A stretch of DNA of 64,000 bases from Sabellastarte sp. h YS-2021 (lineage: Eukaryota; Annelida; Polychaeta; Sabellida; Sabellidae): contig OZ024929.1 in the NCBI GenBank assembly GCA_964017235.1, positions 112,081,793 to 112,145,792 on the forward strand. Reading direction: 5' to 3'. The notes under the pieces are model-generated. The model did no database searches, had not been told where the DNA came from, and worked only from the letters and a program-made list of their open reading frames with translations. A program made the position numbers and the translations under genes. Below, in pieces: positions 40,410 to 49,769 of this stretch; the stretch's first letter is position 1; every line of letters begins with the position of its first letter.

Positions 40410-41191
40410 TGACTGTCCTTACTGTGATGATCCCGATAAACGTCACCAGTCTCGACTGTAACAGAATCACATACTGAGTTTACATCGACAGACGGGGTCA
40501 CTACAGAATCCAAGTTATCACCCGGGGAAAAACAACTGTTATGGCCCCTTTGCACAGGATTAACACGCAAAACAGTAGCAGTAAAAGCATTCTTACCTTT
40601 GTGAAACACTTTTGTACCATTTTTGTCATTCACCCGGTTGTTTTTGTGACACCTATTGACAATTTGACTTTCAACATCAGAGTCAGACACATGACTTTCA
40701 ATGTGTTCACCCAATATTGCAAAACGATTACTATGTACAATACTATTATCAAATAGTTTACAAGTTTCTGCAGAAGACTGAATAGTATTCACCTGTGGGG
40801 CACATTGACCCATGACATTTTCCATATTGGGACAGAAACCTGTTTTGGCATTGCCAGGACTACCATTCTGCCCTGCAATTTTGCCCCTAACAATTTCACC
40901 CACACGTGAAACTAGATTACCAACAGTCATACTAGGGATCCTGCTTGTGCATTGTACATTGTGATTAATAGTTTTCGGTACATTATGCAACACTTTTCTT
41001 TTAGCCACAGCCGAATATGACACATCATCAGAAATATATGTACAAACAGACTTCAACCTATCAATATACTGTTTATCTAACAAGTTTTTATTTACAAACT
41101 TTGAGTTATAGACATATCTAGTACTGAAGGTTAACTCCAGGTCATTTTTGCCCTTTTCCACTGCATCCCTGCAGTGGCTACTTAGTTTTTT
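40352..41191 (-). CDS. pol N-terminal segment (copy E), reached by -1 frameshift
   Basis: A frame of about 270 codons that begins without an ATG directly after the slippery site 41185-41191 and ends at 40352. It contains FSTRYVYNSKFVNKNLL, aligning with TRCFYNSS...LL of copy C and the ARFFYNSA...LL of copy F, so a short motif is shared by divergent elements. Otherwise low-complexity, Asn/Ser/Val-rich, function unknown. It should continue into the RT part at 38562-40409, but one frame change separates them. Confidence 0.75.
   Translation of the reverse strand, partial: KKLSSHCRDAVEKGKNDLELTFSTRYVYNSKFVNKNLLDKQYIDRLKSVCTYISDDVSYSAVAKRKVLHNVPKTINHNVQCTSRIPSMTVGNLVSRVGEIVRGKIAGQNGSPGNAKTGFCPNMENVMGQCAPQVNTIQSSAETCKLFDNSIVHSNRFAILGEHIESHVSDSDVESQIVNRCHKNNRVNDKNGTKVFHKGKNAFTATVLRVNPVQRGHNSCFSPGDNLDSVVTPSVDVNSVCDSVTVETGDVYRDHHSKDSQWQTMLVTLTRTCTMTSTL
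41158..41191 (-). promoter_or_regulatory. -1 ribosomal frameshift signal, gag to pol (copy E)
   Basis: Sense strand: GCA AAA AAC TAA, with slippery A AAA AAC at 41185-41191 immediately before the gag stop (41182-41184). After a 7-nt spacer comes a perfect 8-bp stem CCACTGCA/TGCAGTGG with a 4-nt loop (41158-41177). The -1 frame is open into pol. Same heptamer, phase and position as in copies C and F. Confidence 0.9.
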
Positions 41192-42192
41192 GCATTTTGT
41201 TTCTGACTACATGACTTAGTAACGTGGGGCCCTTCACAAATTTCACACACATGTCTGTAGTATTGGCCAGCGGATTTATGGCTGTTTGGAAATTTACAGG
41301 TACCCTCCTGAAAAAATCTGCAAATAAGTCCATTTTTATTACTCATGGCCTTGGGTTTCTTACCAAAGGGGCGAGGTGCTGAATTTTGAGGGGTGACATG
41401 TCTCTGTGCATGAGCCCTACGAATGCGGTCTATTTTATCAGTATCTCCCCATTTAATCCTATCCCCTTCCATATTCGTGAGCAAAATTGCATGGGAAGCC
41501 TTGGCTGCCTCCCAGGAAAAGTCTGAGGCGTCCTCCATGAGGTTGCCCAAGTAATCCAACATGGAAGCCCTATTACATTCTAATTTCTCTTCCTGTATGC
41601 ATCTAATGAACCCTGCCACCCATTGAGTAATGCTAAGGTCATCATAGGTGGGCCTGGTTTTATTTGTACCCGTAAGGATAAAGTTCTGGGGCCAATCCAC
41701 CACCCTTTTTACAGATATTTCACCAGGACCCCCCCTCTGAGATTTAACTCTACCTCGGGAGGCAGACTCATTCAAATTCCTCAATTCAGCCAAACGCTTT
41801 TCTACCTCAGCCTGTAAGTTATCATTCTGCCTCAAAAACTCAACCGAAGGGACCACACTCTCTGAACTAACCTCTTCCGTAGCATTACTGTGAGCAACCG
41901 TAGTACTACTTTGTGTAACAGAAGCATTAGTAGCGATCTGACCTGCCTGTGAGTTGCCCTGGCCCAGTGCTGCTTCCGTCCACTGCACCCTCTTGTCCAT
42001 TGAATCCATTTTTTCCCCTAGCAGCTGCAACTGCAGCAGGATCTGCTCGGATGCTCGGATGTCGGATGAAGGGGGTGCAGCGACTTCCACATCAGAAGGA
42101 AGGGACTCACCTTGGTCTGCATACTGACACTTCTTGCCAACCGGACGCTCATGCTGTAAAGAACAATTGGAACAATGAAATACTTTTGGCAT
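41182..42192 (-). CDS. gag-like protein (copy E), 336 aa, intact
   Basis: Putative particle protein. The N-terminal finger is C7-x2-C10-x3-H14-x7-C22 with the (P-x-)GKKC signature. A heptad-like ILLQLQLLGEKMDSMDKRVQ segment may oligomerise. The capsid-like block has VDWPQNFILTGTNKTRPTYD, DLSITQWVAGF, YLGNLMEDASDFSWEAAKA and DRIRRAHAQRH. The C-terminal fingers are C-x7-C...H and C-x2-C-x3-H-x4-C (CEICEGPHVTKSC). The ATG at 42192 lies 88 bp inside A1 and is the first in frame. The last codons overlap the frameshift signal. Confidence 0.9.
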   Translation of the reverse strand: MPKVFHCSNCSLQHERPVGKKCQYADQGESLPSDVEVAAPPSSDIRASEQILLQLQLLGEKMDSMDKRVQWTEAALGQGNSQAGQIATNASVTQSSTTVAHSNATEEVSSESVVPSVEFLRQNDNLQAEVEKRLAELRNLNESASRGRVKSQRGGPGEISVKRVVDWPQNFILTGTNKTRPTYDDLSITQWVAGFIRCIQEEKLECNRASMLDYLGNLMEDASDFSWEAAKASHAILLTNMEGDRIKWGDTDKIDRIRRAHAQRHVTPQNSAPRPFGKKPKAMSNKNGLICRFFQEGTCKFPNSHKSAGQYYRHVCEICEGPHVTKSCSQKQNAKN

Positions 42193-42279
42193 AATGATGA
42201 ACTGAGATAGGTATAAGATAAAATGAATAAAATCGATAACTAAAATAAATACAAAGTAAATAAAGTGTAAAATATCTCA

Positions 42280-42445
42280 GTTCAAATCCGTGTAAACAAT
42301 CCGAAATTTTCAAAGAGTGTGGCGCCAATTGTCCACAAAGGCAAGCTTTTATAGTGGAGAGCAGTGAAGCGTGGCTACCCACAATGCAACACTGGTCTGG
42401 TGTCAGAACTGAAGCCGTTGACCAAAGGCTGGTCACCAACCCACA
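42280..42445 (-). repeat. A1 repeat of copy E (5' end)
   Basis: 166 bp matching A2 at 36973-37138. The right edge is at CACA (42442-42445). Confidence 0.9.
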
Positions 42446-43000
42446 CTGAGTTCCCCTTTGTGGGGAAGATATTGAGCTTGCAGAGCAGTAGGTTAGATTG
42501 ATAATTTCAATGGTCCTACTTTCATCTTATTACTCTCTCTGCGCGTTTTCTTCTTGTTATCGTTTTTAGGTTAGCTTTTTATGTATTTTGACCCCTTTAT
42601 TCTTTTTAACAAAAAAGGGATCAACTTCCGATTTAATCTCTCTTATTTATTTTTACCAGTGTTAAAAAAACAGACAGAACTTCTCACATCCTTCATGTTC
42701 ACACTCAGGGTTGACATTTAAAGATCTGCTCCCACTTTCTGTGTAAAGCGTGGCAAAGTAAAAGCACAATTTCTTTGGAAATACATGAATCAATCGAATT
42801 TAAAACTTGTAATCTATTTTACCCCACCAATATAAATTAGTATTTCCAAGGTAATTTGTGAGTCGATGTCCATATCCCATTGTTACCAGTTGAACGATCA
42901 CCCCCCCCCCCCCTCCATGGCCAGTCACTGAGAAATTATTGTCTTTTGTCTCAAGACTTTTATGTTGATTTTATGTAGGAAATTAAAGTACACAACAGAC
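42446..43000. other. non-coding flank, possibly LINE 3' end
   Basis: Begins TGAGTTCCCCTTTGTGGGGA and contains AGATATTGAGC, loosely like LINE 3' ends. A poly-C run lies at about 42901-42913. No gene. Confidence 0.35.
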
Positions 43001-43269
43001 TGTAGAGGACTTGTGAGGGGCCACGGTGGCAGAGTGGTAATACTCTCGCCTCCCACCTCTGAGGCCAGGGTTTGATCCCCGTCATGGCCTCAAGTGGGAA
43101 AGCTGATAGTTGCTTGCCGTTGGTCGGCAATTTACAATACAGAACCCTAACGAACTATATGTACTGGTTTCCTTTGCCCTTCCAACTACCCGTCGTGATA
43201 TGGCCTGTACAGTGTTGAAAGCGACGTAAAACCCCAAATAAATAAATTTAAATTGTAGAGGACTTGTGA
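43001..43269 (+). mobile_element. tRNA-derived SINE with 16-bp target duplication
   Basis: The perfect 16-bp repeat TGTAGAGGACTTGTGA (43001-43016 and 43254-43269) flanks a 237-bp element. A box TGGCAGAGTGGTAA (about 43027) and B box GGGTTTGATCCCC (about 43068) form a tRNA-like head. The body contains AAGTGGGAAAGCTGATAGTT. The tail is GTTGAAAGCGACGTAAAACC, then CCAAATAAATAAA. The same tail alone occurs at 11640 and 30387, and a diverged full relative lies at 57297-57533. Confidence 0.92.
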
Positions 43270-44236
43270 CCAGTCTCAATTCAAACTTTGTGGTCCACAA
43301 TAGCGACTGGTCACACACAGGAAGCAGAGACAAACAACTGAGCTTTGGACCGTCATTTTGGTCAAATAAAGTACACAGGAATATAAAAAATCCACAGATT
43401 TTTTTTTCTTTTATTCTTTCCCTCCTATTGCTAAGAATCGTGTAAAATAAAAGTGATGCAATTATATTGATCTCCACATTATAACTAATTTCTGAGGTAA
43501 ACTGCATGTTACTATTAAAACCAGTATTTTAAGAAACATGATGGCTCAAAAGAGGACAAATGCTGGATATATACCAGAAGTACCTACAATGTTTAAAAAT
43601 TGTTGGTGATCCACCTTGTAGACCAAACAACTGGCTGCAATAGGGTATACGACAGGCAGCATTGACATGCAACAGGTATTTTCATTGTAATGACTGAACT
43701 TTTTAAGTGGTGGATTGTGGAGGTGACCCAGTGGGCCAACAACTGAGTCACCAAAAAATAGGCTTTCTTACAAACATTCCATTCTGGGAGGCGGGAGCTG
43801 AGTGGATGACCCACTCTGTCTCTGGAAAGCATGTTGTAAAGAAAAGAAGGATGAAGCAGAATCCTCGAAAGAAGTTTTGTATATTAAACTGTTAACATAA
43901 GTTGACTTTGAAGGTGACTGATAGTCCACCTAAAAATGCTTATTCTTGCATTGCATGATGAAGCTGGAAGGTATTCTAGAAAACTAATAAAAGACAGGTT
44001 GTGTTTGCTCTGTGACCGAAACAATTTTGAGGATTAGTATAATTTTCTGTGTCAATGTCCATGTTTTAACAACGTGAAATAGTATGAAATATTATTCTAA
44101 ATTCCACCTTGTTAGCACCAAAGCAGCAATTTACACTAAAAAATGTTGCAACAAAAGAAAAAGTATTGCCAAACTTATTTATTTTATAAAAAGAAATTGT
44201 ATAGAGAACAGTTGGTTTATGTTGTAATGAATATAC
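43270..44236. other. unassigned non-coding DNA
   Basis: No gene or repeat recognised between the SINE and copy F. Confidence 0.3.
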
Positions 44237-44487
44237 TCACTTGGGGCGTCCAGGCGCCCCAGATGTCAGTCCTGCCCCACAGACAGTATCTTACCTGGTA
44301 CCTTATAAACACTTTAGGTACCAGTCTAATGTGAATGGTTATGTAAACCAATGACAGTTGCTAGGTACCCCAGTAAACAACACATTCTCATTGGTTGCCC
44401 CTGTTTCACTGTGCTTCTCCCCCTGAAACAAAGTCACTTTGAAACTTGACATTGAGTGGAAGACATGTTAACTAAGAACTTGAATTT
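44237..44487 (+). repeat. A1 repeat of copy F
   Basis: 251 bp equal to A2 at 50317-50567. Near its outer edge is a hairpin GGGGCG-TCCAGG-CGCCCC (44243-44260), a candidate recombinase-binding site. Confidence 0.93.
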
Positions 44488-44908
44488 TACTGAGGAACTT
44501 GAACTTTTTATTTTCTGATTTTACTTTTTTAGTTTTTTATACTGTTTTAGGTTTTAAAGTGTAAATAGTGTATATAAAATGGAACGGTCATTTAGCAAGC
44601 AACAAGTGCTTTTACATTTGTGATTTATGAAGTCCAGTAGTGCAGTGGCTGGATGAACTGTTTGTGACACGTCAACTTTTTGACGCCTTCTGTGAACTGA
44701 TTGAGTCGTCTTGACAACCTCAGGCTTTGCATATTGGTTACAAAGGGACGGTCTAACCTATATTTTCAATCATCTTTGCATGTTTATGCCAATTTGGTCG
44801 TGATTTGTCAAATTATACCCTTTGATTAAGCCTGACATTGTCAAGATTGTAGCTGATCCTTTTTGCCTATGTTCTTAACAGAGACAGAGATTTATATTTG
44901 ATTCAAAA
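44488..44908 (+). promoter_or_regulatory. 5' leader of copy F with conserved boxes
   Basis: TATATAAAA (about 44572) precedes GGAACGGTCATTTAG (44581-44595), and GGGACGGTCTAACC lies at 44745-44758. Both boxes are shared with copies A and C. TCATTT matches an initiator consensus, so transcription may start here; inference. Confidence 0.45.
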
Positions 44909-46003
44909 ATGCCTGACAACAAACAAAGGTGTAAAAACTGTAAAAACAGACATGCCCCACCCACGGGGAAGAAGTGTAAATTTGTGAGTGAACAGAATGA
45001 TGTTACCCAGGGACTTGTACGAGATGCTGCCGTTGCAAGTGAGTCACTTGCTACAGATCACAGTCAGGATCTGGGCGGACAGCGGATACAGATGGAAATC
45101 CTGGAGCAGCTGAAGAGGATGTCACACAGGTTGGATCTGGTTGAAGATCAAGTGGTAGCCACAACACAGCAGACAACTCAGGCGTCAACTTCTGGAAAGT
45201 TAAGTACAGATACTGTTTTGTCAAGTTCTAGCAAAAAAAGTAGCAAAAGTAAAAAAAGTAGGCCCACTTATGTAACCAGTGATTTGTCCTCAGACGAAAG
45301 TGACACCCCCTCCATGGAACAATTAAAGTCCAATGCTATTCAGAAAAAAGTTGACAGGAGGCTTAGGGAGTTAAACCACAGTTCACACCTCCCAGGTAGT
45401 GATAGTTCTGTCAAATTAAAATCAAAACGAGGAGGCAGTTTTGAGGTTAATGTAAAAAATAAAGTGTCATGGCCTCACGAGGCCATACTGGGTGGCGTCA
45501 GTAGGCAAAGGGTCACATACGACCAGTTGACGCTCACCCAGTGGGTGCAAGGTTTTTGTAAAAACATCATGGAGGAAAGTTGTAATGATAGAAGGTATAC
45601 CATGGTTTCCTACTTGAGTGATCTGATGGAGGATGCCACAGACTTTTCTTGGCAGAGTGCTAAGGCAGCACATGCTGTGTTACTTTGCGAAATGGAGCGG
45701 GGTTCCCTCCAGTGGGAAGACATGGACCGAATTGATCGGATCCGAAGGGCCCATGCTCAAAAGCATGTTGCAAGTAGGGGTGGTTGGGCTAAGCCATCAG
45801 ATCTCTCAGGTAGGAAGCCATGGTTTTGTAAAAGTTTTCAGACAGGTGTTTGTTCATATACAGGTGACCATGAAAATAATGGGAAGTTGCAAAGGCACAT
45901 ATGTGCTCATTGCCTCAAGGGGGGTAGGCAACTTAACCATCCCGAGAAGGATTGTAATGTCAAAAAACAGGCAAAAAACGATCAAGCAGCTGCCCATCAT
46001 TAG
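44909..46003 (+). CDS. gag-like protein (copy F), 364 aa, intact
   Basis: N-terminal finger C8-x2-C11-x3-H15-x7-C23 ending PPTGKKC. Then a heptad-like EILEQLKRMSHRLDLVEDQ, a Ser/Lys-rich linker, and the capsid-like block VSWPHEAILGGVSRQRVTYD, LTLTQWVQGF, YLSDLMEDATDFSWQSAKAA and DRIDRIRRAHAQKH. The C-terminal double zinc finger is CKSFQTGVC...H and C-x2-C...H-x4-C (HICAHCLKGGRQLNHPEKDC). First ATG after the leader. The last ten codons overlap the frameshift signal. Confidence 0.9.
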   Translation: MPDNKQRCKNCKNRHAPPTGKKCKFVSEQNDVTQGLVRDAAVASESLATDHSQDLGGQRIQMEILEQLKRMSHRLDLVEDQVVATTQQTTQASTSGKLSTDTVLSSSSKKSSKSKKSRPTYVTSDLSSDESDTPSMEQLKSNAIQKKVDRRLRELNHSSHLPGSDSSVKLKSKRGGSFEVNVKNKVSWPHEAILGGVSRQRVTYDQLTLTQWVQGFCKNIMEESCNDRRYTMVSYLSDLMEDATDFSWQSAKAAHAVLLCEMERGSLQWEDMDRIDRIRRAHAQKHVASRGGWAKPSDLSGRKPWFCKSFQTGVCSYTGDHENNGKLQRHICAHCLKGGRQLNHPEKDCNVKKQAKNDQAAAHH

Positions 46004-46016
46004 GATGGAGCAGCTG
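45973..46016 (+). promoter_or_regulatory. -1 ribosomal frameshift signal, gag to pol (copy F)
   Basis: Gag reads GCA AAA AAC GAT, slippery heptamer 45973-45979. After a 7-nt spacer comes a stem of 12 bp with one bulged A: CAGCTGC CCATC (45987-45998), 5-nt loop, GATGG A GCAGCTG (46004-46016). The -1 frame from 45979 is open for 101 codons to 46282 and contains the conserved ARFFYNSA...LL pol motif. Confidence 0.9.
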
Positions 46017-48613
46017 TGCAGATGTATCTGTCGCGGGTAGTCCAAAAATCACTAACACTGATCAGCTCACTGGTGATGACAATGAATCAAGTTGTAATTC
46101 AAATACCACTGAGGGCAGTGCCAAAAACACCAAATATGTGGCTAGGTTTTTCTATAACTCGGCTGTTAGACCCAGAGACATTGACAATTTGCTTGCAAAA
46201 AAGTCAAAAAATATTTTTGAAAATTCAGAAATTCTGGTTAAAACTCGAATTTTTCAGCGAGCTAGCATAGCAGCCCCAGTGTGAAGGTTACAAACAAAAT
46301 ACCTACTGGCCAGCATAAACTGCACTACCACCCTGTTGTCCACCCTCGGCTGCGTTCGGACTCCCTCGAACTTGATAATGCAAAGAGTACCCACATAGAG
46401 AGTACAGTTGAACCTGGTAACTGTATTGGTCGTGGTTTGAATGCCAATGACGTAAAAAATACTCAACAGTTAACCAACATGGCCTTGGGTTTGAATCCTC
46501 ACCAGGATTGCCAGGTTAACTCTGAATCCAATGAAGTGCAAAATGTCAGTAATAACAATCATACAAATTTCATCAGCAATGGAGACATGGGTTGCAAAGG
46601 TAGTGAGAACTCCCAGAAGCATGACAACCCCTGTAAAACGGTCATTGCTAGGTCCATGGGTTTGTGTCCTGTAACTCACAGTAACAAGATGGTCTCGGGT
46701 TCAAATCTCAAAAATCAGAGCAGGGTGAACTCCACCATAAATGAAAAGGTGGGTCTGGATGGTCCTGTACCTCTGTATGATGTGAATTCAATTGGTGTGG
46801 AAGAAAAATTCGCCAATAGTATCATGCATTTTCAACAATTCAACAAATCTCAGGTCCCCATTGGGGCTAATAGTCAAATTTTCAAAGAATGGAGTGAACA
46901 ATCAGATTTTCAATTTGGCTTCATTCCATTGGGTGAGCAAGTAATGCCTGGCGACCTAACTTGTAATACCTCAAAAAAATCCTTACTTGAGATTCATGAC
47001 ACAGTCAGGCAGTCTGGTAAGCCCAATTTTTTGGGGGCTCGCATACCTGTGGTCTCACAGCTTAATGTAGAAGCATGGGAGAAACATCTGAAGGGTTACT
47101 GGGATCAGCAGCTGCTGCAGCTGCTTAAGTTCGGATTCCCCCTTGACTTTAACAGGGATTGCCCATTACAAAGTGAAAAAGGTAACCATAGCTCAGCCAC
47201 ACAGTTTCCCAAAGATGTGGATGCCTATATTGAGGAGGAAAGCAGGTATGGGGCCATATTAGGGCCATTCAAAGAAAATCCAATTCAAAACTGCCACACG
47301 TCACCGTTCATGACCAGAAACAAGCCAAACTCTGACAGGCGTAGGGTCATTATTGATTTGAGCTGGCCCATTGGGGCTTCTGTTAATGCTGGCATTGACA
47401 AGGACACATATTTGAATAGTCCTTTTGCTTTGACCTTCCCCACCATAGATGATATTACATCACAGCTCAAACGCTTAGGTAGGGGCGCGCTCTTATACAA
47501 GATTGACGTAAGCAGAGCTTTTCGACATGTGAGGGTTGATCCTGGGGATTTTGACCTCTTGGGGCTCCAGTGGCGTCACGCTTACGTTGATACGTGCCTT
47601 CCGTTCGGGACGCGTCACGGGAGCCAGATTTTTCAACGCCTCAGCGACGCTGTGCATCACGTCATGCGTCAGAAAGGTTTTTGCGTCATCGACTACATAG
47701 ACGATTACGTCGGGATGGGCGTCACTGATGTTGCGCATGCGTCATTCAATGCGCTATTCCAGCTTATGGGGGACCTGGGCCTTACCATCAGTGACAGCAA
47801 GCTAGTACCCCCCAGTACTCAAGTTGTGTGCCTGGGCATATTAATCAATACTGAGAATGGCACTGTCTCCATCCCCCTGAAAAGTTGCGTCAGATTTCTG
47901 ACACGGTGCGTCAATGGCTTGGCAAAACATCATGTACTAAAAGGCAACTGCAGTCCATACTTGGCATGCTTTTGTATGTCCATAAGTGTGTGAAGCCAGC
48001 TCGTGCTTTTTTAAACAGAATGCTGGCCCTCCTGAGATCTGGTCATGCTGCACAAAAAATCACTTTGACCCCTGAGTTCAAACGTGACCTTAGATGGTTT
48101 GACAAGTTCCTTCCACTCTACAATGGGGTGTCACTTTATGACCACAGGCCCATTGATCATACTCTTGAGCTGGATGCCTGCTTGAAGGGCCTCGGGGGGC
48201 GTTGGTGTAGGTATGTTTACCATCTTCCCATACCTGAAGGCCATATGAACTGGTCCATCGTCCACCTCGAAATGATAAACATACTCCTGTCAATTAGATT
48301 GTTTTAGGCCCAATGGGCAGGTAGAAAAGTGTTAATAAAGTGTGATAATGAAGCAGTGGTCACAGTTCTCAGGTCAGGCAGAGCAAGAGACCCCTTCCTT
48401 GGGGCATGTGCCCGGAACATATGGTATGCCGGTTCCCTGGCAGATATGGACATTCAGTATGTCCACATCAGGGGGCTGGACAACAGGGTGGCTGACTTAC
48501 TGTCTCGTTGGACAGGTTGTTACAAAGATGTTATTGAACTACAGAGTCATGTTCAGGATCCCATATGGGTCCCAGTTAGTATGGAATTTCTGGAAATTGA
48601 TCCAGAATTATAA
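45979..48613 (+). pseudogene. pol RT-RNase H (copy F), two frameshifts and one stop
   Basis: The -1 frame from gag runs to a stop at 46282. The frame resumes at 46266-46281 and gives the pol middle region and RT to about 47875: ARIPVVSQLN, FGFPLDF, RRVIIDLSWP, YKIDVSRAFRHV and YIDDY. At a run of five C (about 47873-47877) one base appears missing; the next frame (47885-48307) carries RQLQSILGMLLYVHKCVKPA and LDACLKG. An in-frame TAG (48305-48307) precedes KCDNEAV and the final RNase H block (RVADLLSRW, 48329-48613). All catalytic motifs are still readable, so decay is recent or partly an assembly artefact. Confidence 0.9.
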
Positions 48614-48779
48614 TGTCATTTCAGTGTGTGTTCCTTGCTAGGGGCCATCTGTATAGATAAATATGTTAATTAATAATTGTGTAACAAGTGTTCTTCCTTG
48701 TAAGCCCCTGGGCAGGGGCGTCATTGCTAATATACATGTTACTAAAATGCAGTTACTATGCTTTGTTTCAGGCAATGTG

Positions 48780-49749
48780 GTGTTGAAATCCTTGTCTAAG
48801 AAAGCAGCTGTTAGAACTCAAGCTGCCTTCAGGCCTAAGACGAGACAGGCCTACTTCAGAATGTTCAAGGTGTTCCTGGTCTTTTGTATTTGTATGGATG
48901 TATCAGTGGCCAGAGTTAATGTTGAAGTAATCTTGTCATTTCTGGAGTGTCTTGTACATAACAAATGTTCTGTTGCTATGATATCAAATTATGTGTCAGC
49001 CATAAAGGCTTGCTTTGTCTTGTATGATTTGCCTTTCCACATCCTGGACCATCAAAAGATCAAATATTTCCAAAAATCTCTGAAAATCAATCGACCTCTG
49101 AGCTTGACCTCTCATAACATCATTGACCTAGCTGGCCTTGAAAAAATATCTTTAGCCTGTCAAGAGTTCAACTGTGGCCAAGTCCTTCGAGCGGTGTTTC
49201 TGACTGGGTTTTTTTTGGATTTTTTAGACTTTCGAACTTGGCCCCTCACTCTGTGTCAGGTTTTGACCCCTCCAGGCATCTTACTGGACAGGATCTATTT
49301 TTCACTAAAAAATGGTTAAAGTCCTCATCAAATGGTCTAAGACCATCCAAACTAGAGATACTGCTCAAGTCATTTCACTACCAAAGTTAAAAAATAGAAT
49401 AATTTGTCCTTTCAGGGCCCTTAAGGCCCTCCAGGTTTTATATCCCATGTCTGCAGATCACTCTGCCTTCCAAGTTAATGTACAATCGGGCTGGCAGCCC
49501 ATCACTGATAGTAAGATCAGAAAGTGTTTGAAATCCATCAATATGACCTTGGGTTTGAACCCTCACTTCTATACGTTTCACTCATTTCGAAGGTCAGGGG
49601 CGACATTTGCGTATAATGCACACATCCCCATTCAACAAATACAGCGTCATGGTACCTGGAGCTCAGATTGTATCTGGCGCTATATTCAGGCTGACCACTC
49701 TTCTGGTGAAAGCCTTGCTTTATCACTTGCTACTGTTATTAATGCATAA
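48780..49749 (+). pseudogene. tyrosine recombinase (copy F), one frameshift in a T8 run
   Basis: The N-terminal domain starts at about 48790 (KKAAVRTQAAFRPKTRQAYF). The frame shifts at eight T (about 49211-49218). In the corrected reading the catalytic Arg block FFRLSNLAPHS follows, then the frame open from 49312 with HSFRRSGAT (H-x-x-R), RHGTW and the nucleophile Tyr in CIWRYIQ. Stop at 49749, 21 bp before B1. Confidence 0.88.
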
Positions 49750-49769
49750 ATGCTCCTACTGTTGGGGTT

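Larger units (their letters stand above)
35621..42445 (-). mobile_element. YR retrotransposon copy E, recent, split direct repeats
   Basis: Minus-strand Ngaro-like element. Order on the sense strand: A1 (42445-42280), gag, pol, tyrosine recombinase, B1 (37546-37135), A2 (37138-36973), a 940-bp unique spacer, B2 (36032-35621). A1 and A2 are 166 bp each. B1 and B2 are 412 bp with two differences that I can find, so the insertion is young. Gag and the recombinase are intact; pol is open apart from one frame change. CACA occurs at the right edge of A1, the left edge of B2 and the B1/A2 junction, as expected for crossover at a short shared core. The flanks (TTTAATTAG and TGAGTTCC) may be two halves of one LINE 3' region. 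Confidence 0.9.

Noticed and set aside
40352..40423. Possible second programmed -1 frameshift inside copy E pol
   Set aside because: The shift is in the -1 direction, but no X XXY YYZ heptamer lies in the overlap, and copy C has one continuous frame there; an ordinary indel is more likely.
43027..43080. tRNA genes (here and at 22275, 57500, 63930)
   Set aside because: A and B boxes are present, but each is continued by a SINE body and tail, and tRNA folding pairs are not apparent; called as SINE heads.
45962..45968. Another AAAAAAC heptamer just before the copy F frameshift site
   Set aside because: It is in the wrong codon phase (AAA AAA C), so tandem slippage from gag into the pol frame is not expected there.
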